DNA of 64,000 nucleotides from contig NZ_NBOE01000005.1 in the NCBI RefSeq assembly GCF_002104515.1, positions 1 through 64,000 on the forward strand, read 5' to 3'. The notes beneath the pieces were generated by a model. That model searched no databases, was not told where the DNA came from, and saw nothing but the letters and a program-made list of their open reading frames with translations. Numbering within the stretch: position 1 is the stretch's first letter; the number at the start of each line of letters is the position of its first letter. This document shows, in pieces, positions 28,061 through 36,827 of the stretch. The DNA comes from Colwellia polaris (GTDB lineage: Bacteria > Pseudomonadota > Gammaproteobacteria > Enterobacterales > Alteromonadaceae). A program made the position numbers and the translations under genes.

Positions 28061-29059
28061 ATGACAACTTATACCGCAATTAACTTAATCGCCCGTCCTA
28101 GCGGCGGTCCTATTGGTCCTGATCTATTTGAAGTAGTAGAAAAAGAATTACCGCATGTTGGCGAAGGACAATTTTTAGTTAAACAAAATCACATGTCACT
28201 CGACCCTGCAATGTTTGGCTGGATGAGCCCTGACACTGAAAGTTATATTCCACCTGTAGCCTTAGGCGATGTTATGCGCAGCTCCGGTATTGGTGAAGTT
28301 GTAGAAAGTAATCATCCAGGCTTTCAGGTTGGCGATCGCGTTATGGGTATGATGGGCTGGACTCAATATCATCTTAGTGACGGTACAGGACTAAATAAAG
28401 TTGCTGCACCTTTGCCTGACGAAGCTATTTTATCTGTGTTTGCACTACCTGGACTAACTGCAACGCAAGGGCTGTACAGTATAGGTAAACCACAAAAGGG
28501 CGAAACGCTTGTTGTTTCAGGTGCTGCGGGCTCAGTAGGTTCAATTGTTGGGCAATTAGCCAAAGCAGATGGTTTAACCGTTATTGGAGTTGTGGGTAGC
28601 GAAGAAAAAGCACAGTGGATAGTTGATGAGCTTGGTTTTGACGGCGCAGTTAATTATAAATCTGACAACGTAGCAGAACAATTAGCCGCGCTAACACCAA
28701 AAGGTATTGACGTATATTTTGAAAATACAGGCGGACCTATTCAGCATCATGTATTTGATCGTATGAATGCTCATGGTCGTGTCGCCGTTTGTGGTTTAAT
28801 TGCTGACTATGCTAAACAAACACCTGATTTAGCACCTAACTGGATCCCAATCATCAAAAAGCGTTTAACCATTCAAGGTTTTACTATGCCTGATCATTTT
28901 GGTGAAATTCCTGCATTACTCGAAAAACTTACGCCTTATGTAATGCAAGGTAAAATAAAGCATCGTGCTCATGTATTAAACGGCTTGGAATCAGCGATGA
29001 CAGGCTTAAATTTGTTCTTTACAGGACAAAACAAAGGCAAGTTAATTGTAAAACTTTAA
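28061..29059 (+). CDS. CurA/prostaglandin-reductase-like NADPH oxidoreductase (MDR)
   Basis: This 332-residue zinc-independent medium-chain reductase is of the leukotriene B4 dehydrogenase/CurA group. It shows the cofactor motif GAAGSVGSIVGQLAK, the family signature DVYFENTGGPIQHHVFD, and GRVAVCGLI. It reduces the C=C bond of alpha-beta-unsaturated ketones or aldehydes with NADPH. It is the second ene-reductase of the run besides the OYE, suggesting that the substrate yields conjugated ketones. A hairpin follows the stop. Confidence 0.9.
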   Translation: MTTYTAINLIARPSGGPIGPDLFEVVEKELPHVGEGQFLVKQNHMSLDPAMFGWMSPDTESYIPPVALGDVMRSSGIGEVVESNHPGFQVGDRVMGMMGWTQYHLSDGTGLNKVAAPLPDEAILSVFALPGLTATQGLYSIGKPQKGETLVVSGAAGSVGSIVGQLAKADGLTVIGVVGSEEKAQWIVDELGFDGAVNYKSDNVAEQLAALTPKGIDVYFENTGGPIQHHVFDRMNAHGRVAVCGLIADYAKQTPDLAPNWIPIIKKRLTIQGFTMPDHFGEIPALLEKLTPYVMQGKIKHRAHVLNGLESAMTGLNLFFTGQNKGKLIVKL

Positions 29060-29072
29060 CCTGTTATCAAAG

Positions 29073-29098
29073 CCGTCGGACGTTAAACATTCCGGCGG
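29073..29098 (+). terminator. Weak hairpin after the CurA-like gene
   Basis: The GC-rich stem CCGTCGGA/TCCGGCGG (one G-T pair) has no T run after it. With the 216-base gap that follows, it may separate the beta-oxidation genes from the molybdoenzyme genes. Confidence 0.45.
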
Positions 29099-29275
29099 TA
29101 AATTACGCATAAAGTATCTTTGTATCTTGGTAAATTTTGCAACACGTTTTGCAGATTTTAGGTTCAACGATAGCCTTTTTTTCAGTGTTTAGTTATTAGC
29201 GACTTTATCGTAATTAAATTGCTTTTTTATAAAATACAGTCATCGGGTTTTCATTTATTTAGTTGGGTAATATTT

Positions 29276-31402
29276 ATGAGCGAAGTAAAAACGCATTATC
29301 GAAATTGTAATATCTGTGAAGCCATGTGTGGCTTAGAAATCAAATACCAAGATAAACAAATACTTTCCATTAAAGGGGATAAAGAAGACCCTTTTAGTAA
29401 AGGTTACAATTGCCCTAAAGCCACAGCACTGCAAGATTTTTACGAAGACGGCGAACGTTTAAAAACACCAATTAAACGAACCGAAAATGGTTGGCAAGCA
29501 ATTAGCTGGGAAGACGCTTTTAATGAAATTACTGAAAAATTTAAAGCTATTCAAGGCGAGCACGGCAAGCATGCTTTAGCAGTATACTTAGGTAATCCTA
29601 ATGCCCATAATTTAGGTAATTCTTTATTTTTAAAGCCGTTTATGAAGTCTCTAGGTACCATAAACCGCTTTAGCTCGGCTTCAACTGATCAAATGCCTCA
29701 TCATGTTGCCTCAAATTTTATGTTTGGTGCCGGTATGCTTATTCCTGTTCCTGATATCGATCGTACCGATTTTATGTTAATTATTGGCGGAAACCCTGTA
29801 GTGTCAAATGGCAGTATGATGACCGCACCCAATGTAATTGGTCGCTTAAAATCCATACAAAAGCGTGGTGGTAAAGTGGTTGTAGTAGACCCTCGTCGCA
29901 CGCATACCGCTAAAGTTGCCGATCAGCATTTATTTATTCGACCGGAAAAAGATGCATTGTTATTGCTGGCGATGATCCATCGTGTTTTTCAGCAAAAGGC
30001 GGTAAATTTAGGCAATTTAAAAGCTAAAGTGCATGATGTAGATACACTTGAAAGCCTAGTGTCAGCTTATTCTCCTAGAGCAGTAGCCGAGTTTATTGGT
30101 ATTTCTGCAGACGAAATATCAGCATTGGCTGATGAATTTTGTCATGCAAAATCAGCAGTATGTTATAGCCGTATGGGCGCTTCAACGCAAACCTTTGGTG
30201 GCTTATGTCAATGGCTTACCAATGCGTTGAATATTATAACCGGTAATTTTGATAGCGAAGGCGGAGCGATGTTCCCACAACCTGCTTTTGATTTATTGAG
30301 AAACCATAAACGCGGCCATCAATCTTCGTTTGGCCAACACCATACTCGGGTAAGAAAACTGCCATTTTTTAATGGTGAGTTTCCAGTGGCCACTCTAGCA
30401 GAAGAAATTCAAACGCCTGGCGAAGGACAAATAAAAAGCCTAATTACTGTTGCTGGCAATCCGGTGCTTTCTAGTCCCAGTGGCCATAAACTGGCTGAAG
30501 CATTTACTGGTCTTGAGTATATGGTGAGTGTTGATATTTATTTAAACGAAACTACCAAATATGCCAATATTATTTTGCCTGGTACTACTGGGGTAGAAAA
30601 CCCACAATACGATATTTTCTTTAACTCTTTTTCAGTACGTAATACGGTAAAATATTCTCCACCGTTATTTGAGAAAACTGCTGAGCAACGCAGTGACGCT
30701 GAAATTTTACAAACCATTTCAGCTCGCATGAGTGACACGCCAATTCCCGCACATTTACAAAACATTGCGCCTGAAGTCATTTTAGATATGGAACTTAAAA
30801 AAGGGCCATACGGTGAACAGGGCTTAAGTTTACAAAAGTTGCTTGATAATCCTCATGGCATCGACATTGGGCCATTAATGCCATGCCTTGATGAACGCAT
30901 AAAAACCGCTGATGGTAAAATTGATTTGGTACCAAAACTCTATAGTGATGATTTACCTCGTCTTGACGCTGTTATGTCAAAGCCTGCTCGAGACAATGAC
31001 TATCCTTTTGATCTTATCGGCCGTCGTTTAGTTAAAAGCCATAATACTTGGACACAAAATTCAGCCCGTTTAGTTAAAGGCAAAAACCCTTGTACCTTAG
31101 AAGTGCATCCTGAAGATGCTCAACAGCTTGGTATTACTAATGGCGCATTACTTAAGATCAGTTCGGTGTCAGGTTCAATAGAGATCACGGCTGTGGTTAC
31201 TGACGATATTCAAAAAGGTGTTGTCAGCATGCCACAAGGGTGGGGGCATAATCAAAAAGGCACCAAAATGTCGGTTGCTGCCACTCAACCTGGGGTAAGT
31301 ATTAACGATTTAACGGATACCAACCGTGTTGATACGTTAACAGGTAACGCAGCGCTAAATGGTACGCCTGTTTCACTTCATGTGATTGAAAATAATAATT
31401 AA
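29276..31402 (+). CDS. Molybdopterin (bis-MGD) oxidoreductase with [4Fe-4S] site
   Basis: The protein has 708 residues from ATG 29276, chosen because the conserved domain begins there; the frame extends 19 codons upstream from an ATT-like region without homology. The N terminus binds a [4Fe-4S] cluster (CNICEAMC and Cys in YNCPKA). The DMSO-reductase-family domains and the C-terminal molydopterin-dinucleotide-binding domain (LVKSHNTWTQNSARL, MPQGWGHNQKG) follow. No Tat signal, partner iron-sulfur subunit or membrane anchor is encoded nearby, so a soluble cytoplasmic enzyme is likely. The position that carries Cys or Sec in formate dehydrogenases reads SASTDQMP, so it is not a typical FDH. The reaction is unknown. 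Confidence 0.9.
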   Translation: MSEVKTHYRNCNICEAMCGLEIKYQDKQILSIKGDKEDPFSKGYNCPKATALQDFYEDGERLKTPIKRTENGWQAISWEDAFNEITEKFKAIQGEHGKHALAVYLGNPNAHNLGNSLFLKPFMKSLGTINRFSSASTDQMPHHVASNFMFGAGMLIPVPDIDRTDFMLIIGGNPVVSNGSMMTAPNVIGRLKSIQKRGGKVVVVDPRRTHTAKVADQHLFIRPEKDALLLLAMIHRVFQQKAVNLGNLKAKVHDVDTLESLVSAYSPRAVAEFIGISADEISALADEFCHAKSAVCYSRMGASTQTFGGLCQWLTNALNIITGNFDSEGGAMFPQPAFDLLRNHKRGHQSSFGQHHTRVRKLPFFNGEFPVATLAEEIQTPGEGQIKSLITVAGNPVLSSPSGHKLAEAFTGLEYMVSVDIYLNETTKYANIILPGTTGVENPQYDIFFNSFSVRNTVKYSPPLFEKTAEQRSDAEILQTISARMSDTPIPAHLQNIAPEVILDMELKKGPYGEQGLSLQKLLDNPHGIDIGPLMPCLDERIKTADGKIDLVPKLYSDDLPRLDAVMSKPARDNDYPFDLIGRRLVKSHNTWTQNSARLVKGKNPCTLEVHPEDAQQLGITNGALLKISSVSGSIEITAVVTDDIQKGVVSMPQGWGHNQKGTKMSVAATQPGVSINDLTDTNRVDTLTGNAALNGTPVSLHVIENNN

Positions 31403-31437
31403 AATAAATTTCATGCAGAAATAAGGTAGGTCCTTAA

Positions 31438-32352
31438 ATGAAGTACTTTTCGCCCTTGTTTTTATTCATTGCTGGCTGGGCTTTATTATTATTATCAGCT
31501 AGCTTTGGTGTTATTAGTTTAATCAATGGCTTATTGCAGCTGTTACTCTTTGCTTTAGTTGTGTGTTTACCAACCTGGCGCACCGGACGAATGTCTTATG
31601 TCGACATTGGCTGGCCATGGGGGTTAACCCTCATTGGTGTTATTACTTGGCTTTACAGCGATGGAGATTCAGTTCGTGTAGCGCTAGTGAGCATCGCTTA
31701 CATATTTGCCGGTAGTCGAATGGGTTTAGGCGCATTAAAAATGTGGCGAATTGGCCATTTAAAAACAGAATTTCCGCGATACGAGTATCAAAAGCGTCGT
31801 TGGCAACGTGACGGAAAAACTAATACTGCGCTAGCCATGCAAGTTGAGGCCGTTTTACAAGGTTTCGCTAACGCTTCGTTTCTTGCAATGCCAGCGTTGA
31901 TTATTGCTAGTAACCCAAGTTCAACTATTTCCGTATTCGAAATTATCGGTATAATTGTTTGGTTAGGCGCGTTTGTAATGGAAAGTATTGCCGACAGCCA
32001 AAAGTTACGTTTTTTAAGAAAGATGAAAACTTTAGGTGAAAAAAACACCGTGTGTAATGTTGGCTTATGGCGATACTCTCGTCATCCGAATTACTTTGCT
32101 GAATGGATGGTTTGGAATGGGCTGGTAATCGCCGCTATTCCTTCATGGTTAGCGTTATACCAGCAAGAATCAACGATTATTTGGTTATTACTTGGCGTAG
32201 GTGTATTACTCGCTTCAAGAATGATGTACACCACGTTAGTTTTTTACACCGGCGCGGTGCCTGCCGAGTTTTACTCGGTGCAGAAACGTCCGCAATATAA
32301 AGAGTACCAGCGAACAACCAATATATTTTTCCCAGGGCCTAACAAACGCTAA
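31438..32352 (+). CDS. DUF1295 family membrane protein (steroid 5-alpha-reductase-like)
   Basis: This 304-residue polytopic protein has about seven hydrophobic segments. The C-terminal DUF1295 signature WRYSRHPNYFAEWMVW and the later FPGPNKR end relate it to steroid 5-alpha-reductase/isoprenylcysteine methyltransferase-type membrane enzymes. It lies 35 bases after the molybdoenzyme gene. A reductase acting on a membrane-soluble lipid or sterol-like compound would fit the context; this is inference. Confidence 0.88.
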   Translation: MKYFSPLFLFIAGWALLLLSASFGVISLINGLLQLLLFALVVCLPTWRTGRMSYVDIGWPWGLTLIGVITWLYSDGDSVRVALVSIAYIFAGSRMGLGALKMWRIGHLKTEFPRYEYQKRRWQRDGKTNTALAMQVEAVLQGFANASFLAMPALIIASNPSSTISVFEIIGIIVWLGAFVMESIADSQKLRFLRKMKTLGEKNTVCNVGLWRYSRHPNYFAEWMVWNGLVIAAIPSWLALYQQESTIIWLLLGVGVLLASRMMYTTLVFYTGAVPAEFYSVQKRPQYKEYQRTTNIFFPGPNKR

Positions 32353-32413
32353 TTAACTGATTAATTTTCTATGATGCTTGTAATATATAAGTATCATCTA
32401 TATAGGTAAAAAA

Positions 32414-33247
32414 ATGTTTAATTCTACAGATAACTACATCGCATCCGACGAACTTCGTTTAGCCGTAAATGCCGCAATAGCACTCGAAAAACCTTTACTT
32501 ATAAAAGGTGAGCCGGGAACAGGTAAAACACAATTGGCTGAAGAGTTAGCAAAATCGCTTAACTGTAAATTGTATCAATGGCATATAAAATCAACCACCA
32601 AAGCGCAACAAGGCTTATACGAATATGATGCGGTATCGCGCTTACGTGATAGCCAATTAGGCGATGAGCGTGTGCACGATATTTCAAATTACATTGTTAA
32701 AGGTAAACTTTGGCAAGCGTTTGAAGAAGAACAACGTCCTATTCTATTGATTGATGAAATTGACAAAGCTGATATAGAGTTCCCTAATGATTTATTACAA
32801 GAACTCGATAAAATGGAATTCTTTGTTTATGAAACTCAACAAGTTATTAAAGCAAAGCAACGCCCTATCATTATTATTACTTCAAACAACGAAAAAGAAT
32901 TACCTGACGCATTTTTAAGACGTTGTTTTTTCCATTATATAAAATTTCCAAATAAAGCCGAAATGGAACAAATTATTGCTGTGCATCATCCAAAGGTTAA
33001 GCAAGATTTATTAGCACAAACACTCGAAGTATTTTTCGATCTGCGTGAACTGCCTGGCATTAAGAAAAAACCATCTACCTCAGAGCTAATCGACTGGTTG
33101 AAGTTACTGGTTGCTGATGATGTTGCACAAGATGTACTGGTGAACAAAAAATCAGACATTATTCCGCTATTTGGTGCCTTGCTTAAAAATGAGCAAGATG
33201 TATCTCTACTTGAAAAACTGGCTTTTCTTAATCGTAGAAACAGGTAA
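32414..33247 (+). CDS. MoxR/CoxD-type AAA+ ATPase
   Basis: This 277-residue AAA+ ATPase shows Walker A KGEPGTGKTQLAEEL (residues 36-50), Walker B ILLIDEIDKAD, and sensor ITSNNEKELPDAFLRRC. MoxR-type ATPases act as chaperones with VWA partners to mature enzymes or insert metals; CoxD and CoxE do this for the molybdenum CO dehydrogenase. The VWA gene begins five bases downstream and a molybdoenzyme gene lies two genes upstream. Confidence 0.93.
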   Translation: MFNSTDNYIASDELRLAVNAAIALEKPLLIKGEPGTGKTQLAEELAKSLNCKLYQWHIKSTTKAQQGLYEYDAVSRLRDSQLGDERVHDISNYIVKGKLWQAFEEEQRPILLIDEIDKADIEFPNDLLQELDKMEFFVYETQQVIKAKQRPIIIITSNNEKELPDAFLRRCFFHYIKFPNKAEMEQIIAVHHPKVKQDLLAQTLEVFFDLRELPGIKKKPSTSELIDWLKLLVADDVAQDVLVNKKSDIIPLFGALLKNEQDVSLLEKLAFLNRRNR

Positions 33248-33252
33248 GCACT

Positions 33253-34425
33253 GTGTTTATAGATTTATTTTTAACCCTAAAAAAGCACAAAGTGCCGTGT
33301 AGCTTACGTGAACTACTCGATTTAATTGCCGTGTTAAAAAAGGGTGTTGTTTTTGCCAACGTTGAAGACTTTTATCATTTAGCGAAAGTCGTTATGGTCA
33401 AAGATGAAATTCATTACGACAAATACGATAGTGCTTTTGCTGAATACTTTGACGGTGTTCAAAAAATCGATATTTTCGATAATCTTGTGCCTGATGAATG
33501 GCTTAGAAAAGAGTTTGAAAGCCAATTAAGCCAAGAAGAAAAAGACAAATTAAAAGCACTCGGCGGTTTAGAAGCGTTAATGAAAACCTTAAAGGAACGC
33601 CTAGCAGAGCAAGAAAAACGCCATGCTGGCGGTAACAAATGGGTAGGTACTGGTGGCAAATCACCGTTTGGTGCTTATGGCTATAACCCTGAAGGTATAC
33701 GAGTAGGTCAAGACGGTAATCGCAATAATCGTGCAGTAAAAGTATGGGATAAGCGTGAGTTTAAAAACTTCGATCAAGACCGAGAACTCGGCACACGAAA
33801 TATTAAACTTGCACTCAAAAAATTACGAAAATTTGCTCGTACCGGTGCCAGTGAAAAGCTTGATATTAACACGACTATTCGCTCGACCGCTCAAAATGGT
33901 GGTTTGCTTGATGTGCATATGGAGCCAGAACGCCATAATGCTGTAAAAGTGCTGATGTTTTTCGATATTGGTGGCTCAATGGATGAATATATTCATACTT
34001 GTGAAGAATTGTTTTCTGCAGCGCATACCGAATTCAAGCACTTAGAGTTTTATTATTTTCATAATTGTGTTTACGAGAGTTTATGGAAAGATAACACGCG
34101 ACGTAGAACTAATACCGTTGATTTAGCAGAAGTTATTCGAACTTTCGGCAGTGATTACAAAGTACTGTTTGTTGGCGATGCAACCATGGGGCCTTATGAA
34201 ATTACCGCCCCTGGTGGTAGTGTTGAACATTGGAATAAAAAGCCTGGTGTTGAATACATGCAGTGTATTACCAATCACTTTAATAAAGTGGCTTGGCTAA
34301 ACCCACAACCAGAAATCCATTGGGAATATCATCATTCAATTTCAATAATGAAACGTTTAGTTGATGATCGCATGTTTCCATTAACCGTAGATGGCATTGG
34401 GCGAGCAATTAAGGAGCTTAGCTAA
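33253..34425 (+). CDS. VWA domain protein, CoxE-like (COG3825 type)
   Basis: This 390-residue protein starts at GTG 33253, five bases after the MoxR stop. It has an N-terminal helical region, a Gly-rich linker (about 120-155), and a VWA-like domain with metal-site motif MFFDIGGSMDEY near residue 240. The second position is Gly instead of Ser, which I believe is usual in this family. It would act with the MoxR ATPase as an activation complex. The likely client is the molybdopterin oxidoreductase of the same run, by analogy with CoxDE. Confidence 0.9.
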   Translation: MFIDLFLTLKKHKVPCSLRELLDLIAVLKKGVVFANVEDFYHLAKVVMVKDEIHYDKYDSAFAEYFDGVQKIDIFDNLVPDEWLRKEFESQLSQEEKDKLKALGGLEALMKTLKERLAEQEKRHAGGNKWVGTGGKSPFGAYGYNPEGIRVGQDGNRNNRAVKVWDKREFKNFDQDRELGTRNIKLALKKLRKFARTGASEKLDINTTIRSTAQNGGLLDVHMEPERHNAVKVLMFFDIGGSMDEYIHTCEELFSAAHTEFKHLEFYYFHNCVYESLWKDNTRRRTNTVDLAEVIRTFGSDYKVLFVGDATMGPYEITAPGGSVEHWNKKPGVEYMQCITNHFNKVAWLNPQPEIHWEYHHSISIMKRLVDDRMFPLTVDGIGRAIKELS

Positions 34426-34494
34426 CGTTTAGTATAAATAACCCACAAGTTGGCAACGCATAGTAAACATAACAATAATAAGTAAAGGGCATGT

Positions 34495-35406
34495 ATGGAA
34501 TATTTAAGAACTGATGATAGCTGTTTTTCAGCACTAGAAGATTACGATTTTTCAGCTAATTATTTAACTGTTGATGACACTGAAGGTGGTCAACTCAGAG
34601 TGCATTATGTAGATGAAGGCCCTAAAACGGCAACACCTATATTACTTATGCACGGAGAGCCTACGTGGAGTTATCTGTATCGTAAAATGATCCCTTTGCT
34701 TGTTGCCGCAGGTTACCGTGTTATCGCTCCCGATCTTATAGGTTTTGGTCGCTCAGACAAACCCACTAAGCGTTCTGATTACACTTATCAGCGCCATGTA
34801 GACTGGATGCGCAGTTTGCTAGAACAACTAGAACTCACAGACATTACACTGTTTTGTCAAGATTGGGGTGGTTTAATCGGTTTGCGCTTAGTCGCTGAAG
34901 AAGGACAACGTTTTGCACGTGTGGTTGCAGGAAATACTATGTTACCTACGGGTGAACATGCGCCAGGCGAAGCATTTGTTCAGTGGCAAAAGTATTCCCA
35001 AGAGGTGGCTGAATTCCCCACTGGCGCTATAATCAATGGCGGTGCAGTAATGCCATTGTCAGAAAGTACTATTGCCGCCTATAACGCTCCTTATCCAAGC
35101 GAAGCATATAAAGAGGGCGCTCGACAGTTTCCGTTATTAGTGCCAACTCGACCGACTGATCCCGCATCGAAAAGTAATAAAGCGGCGTGGCAAATGTTAG
35201 CTAAATGGCAAAAACCTTTTTTAACAGCGTTTAGTGATAGCGATCCTATCACCAAAGGCGGTGATAAAATAATGCAAAAACTTATTCCAGGTACGAAAGG
35301 GCAAGCACATATCACGATAGAAGCTGCTGGACATTTTTTACAGGAAGATCAACCTGAGCAGCTTGCGCAAGTTATTCAAGCGTTTATAGAATCGACCAGC
35401 GCATAA
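34495..35406 (+). CDS. Haloalkane dehalogenase, HLD-I type
   Basis: This 303-residue alpha/beta hydrolase fits subfamily HLD-I. The HGEPTWSYLYRKM motif (residues 53-65, with oxyanion/halide Glu55), the nucleophile Asp123 with halide-binding Trp124 in CQDWGG, an acid in FSDSDPIT, and His280 in AAGHFLQED are all present. It hydrolyses carbon-halogen bonds to alcohol and halide. It closes the same-strand run, 69 bases after the VWA gene. It may remove halogen from the substrate or be a promiscuous hydrolase. Epoxide hydrolase is the main alternative, made less likely by Trp124. Confidence 0.88.
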   Translation: MEYLRTDDSCFSALEDYDFSANYLTVDDTEGGQLRVHYVDEGPKTATPILLMHGEPTWSYLYRKMIPLLVAAGYRVIAPDLIGFGRSDKPTKRSDYTYQRHVDWMRSLLEQLELTDITLFCQDWGGLIGLRLVAEEGQRFARVVAGNTMLPTGEHAPGEAFVQWQKYSQEVAEFPTGAIINGGAVMPLSESTIAAYNAPYPSEAYKEGARQFPLLVPTRPTDPASKSNKAAWQMLAKWQKPFLTAFSDSDPITKGGDKIMQKLIPGTKGQAHITIEAAGHFLQEDQPEQLAQVIQAFIESTSA

Positions 35407-35478
35407 TACCAATTGATATAAACAATCGATCATTCTAAAGCGGTTTAAAATTGATCGATTCATTAAATCAATTGGTAT
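35406..35478. repeat. 73-bp imperfect inverted repeat (REP/MITE-like)
   Basis: The ends ATACCAATTGAT and ATCAATTGGTAT are perfect inverted repeats. The inner arms AATCGATCA and TGATCGATT also pair, making one long hairpin. It lies just after the dehalogenase stop and before a separate terminator. It has no ORF. Short elements of this kind are common in Alteromonadales intergenic regions, to my knowledge. Confidence 0.75.
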
Positions 35479-35527
35479 AAGAGATACTTTTTATAAATAG
35501 TATATAGATACTATATAAATTTCTGAT

Positions 35528-35557
35528 AAAAAAAGAGCACATGTAGTGCTCTTTTTT
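35528..35557. terminator. Bidirectional terminator between dehalogenase and crotonase genes
   Basis: The stem AAAAGAGCAC/GTGCTCTTTT is flanked by A and T runs, so it can work in both directions. It lies between convergent genes. Confidence 0.88.
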
Positions 35558-35580
35558 CTCTACGCTAAATAAAAAACTGA

Positions 35581-36273
35581 CTATAAAGACAAAATCATAT
35601 TTGCATCAAGTGCAATTGCTTCATCAAGTGCGGCTAAAATATCTTTACGCTCTTTTAATTTAGTACCGTGATGCGCTTTCATATTTAAAGTTTGCATTTG
35701 TAGTGCTGCATTTTTGGCTGTTTCTAATAGCAACTCAGGCTCAACAGCAGCATCTAAAAATCCTGCAACAATGGCCGCTTCTGGTGAAAACAACTCAGCA
35801 TTTATTACCGAACGCGTTAAGTAATTAATGGGTAGGCGATTGCGTGCTATTTCAATGCCGGCTTGGTGCATGGTCATGCCAATAGCCACTTCATTTAAAC
35901 CTATTTTGAATTTTCCTAAGCTACCAATACGGTAATCACAACTAAGTAATAAAAATGCGCCTTTAGCAATAGCATGGCCTGTACAGGCACCAATAATAGG
36001 CATAGGGAACGACAACATACGGCGCGATAACGTTGAACCAGCCGTTACAAGAGCAACAGCAGATTCAGAGCTTTCTTTCATGGTTTTTAAATCAAAGCCA
36101 CCCGAGAAAATCCCTGGCTGCCCGGTTAAAATAACCACAGCGCTAGCTGCTTCAGCTTGATCTAAAGCGTCGTTAATTTCAGCAATTACCTGATGCGAGA
36201 TAGCATTAACTTTGCCATTTTTAAGCGTTATTGTTGCAATATTTTCATTAATATCAAAATCGATTAATTCCAC
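35581..36273 (-). CDS. Crotonase/enoyl-CoA hydratase family protein
   Basis: This 230-residue crotonase-fold protein starts at GTG 36273, with AGGA upstream. The oxyanion-hole segments are GQPGIFSGGFDLK (about residues 51-63) and CTGHAIAKGAF. It lacks a clear pair of catalytic Glu residues in the second segment, so hydratase activity is uncertain. It converges on the catabolic run. It may add an (S)-type hydration or another crotonase reaction to lipid breakdown. Confidence 0.88.
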   Translation of the reverse strand: MELIDFDINENIATITLKNGKVNAISHQVIAEINDALDQAEAASAVVILTGQPGIFSGGFDLKTMKESSESAVALVTAGSTLSRRMLSFPMPIIGACTGHAIAKGAFLLLSCDYRIGSLGKFKIGLNEVAIGMTMHQAGIEIARNRLPINYLTRSVINAELFSPEAAIVAGFLDAAVEPELLLETAKNAALQMQTLNMKAHHGTKLKERKDILAALDEAIALDANMILSL

Positions 36274-36827
36274 AGTTCTTCCTATTTTCAGTGTTTTTAT
36301 GACGGTATTAAATTAGAAATCACACTTCAACCTACAATAAAGCTAATTGAGTGATCTTTGTGTATTAATAACCTAGTTGTTGTATTTTTCGCTAAGAATA
36401 CAAAATTTAAAAATAACCACACCATAGTAACAAAGGTAGTGAAACAATCATCAAAAATTAAGACAATTCATAAATTATTTTTCTATTTCGCGACAGTTAG
36501 ACCACTTTTTGCATTATATCTCTGCAATATAGTAATAATTAGCCGATTTTATCAACAATTAAGTTATATAAGTTGCCATTACAAATTAAGTTTTTTAACA
36601 AAAATTAAACTTTTTACTAAAAAATAATATGGATCGCTTTTTTTTTTGAAAACACTAACTACTATTACTTATGTAAGTGTCTGCATTATCGATATATTTA
36701 TTAAAAAATCATCAGTTGTTTAATTTTAATATCATTAATAAATTTCACAGCAAAGTTATATAAGCTAACAAGAAAAAATTTACTTTACTGGATAAGTTTA
36801 TATTTTATGAATAGAGAGAAGTAACTA
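36274..36827. other. Very AT-rich intergenic region
   Basis: It must hold promoters for the crotonase gene and for the receiver/hemerythrin gene, but no clear operator or RNA is visible. An 89-codon GTG-started frame at 36358-36627 is low-complexity and not convincing. Confidence 0.5.

Noticed and set aside
36358-36627. 89-codon plus-strand ORF in the AT-rich gap
   Set aside because: GTG start without a ribosome site, low-complexity composition and position between two gene promoters suggest chance.
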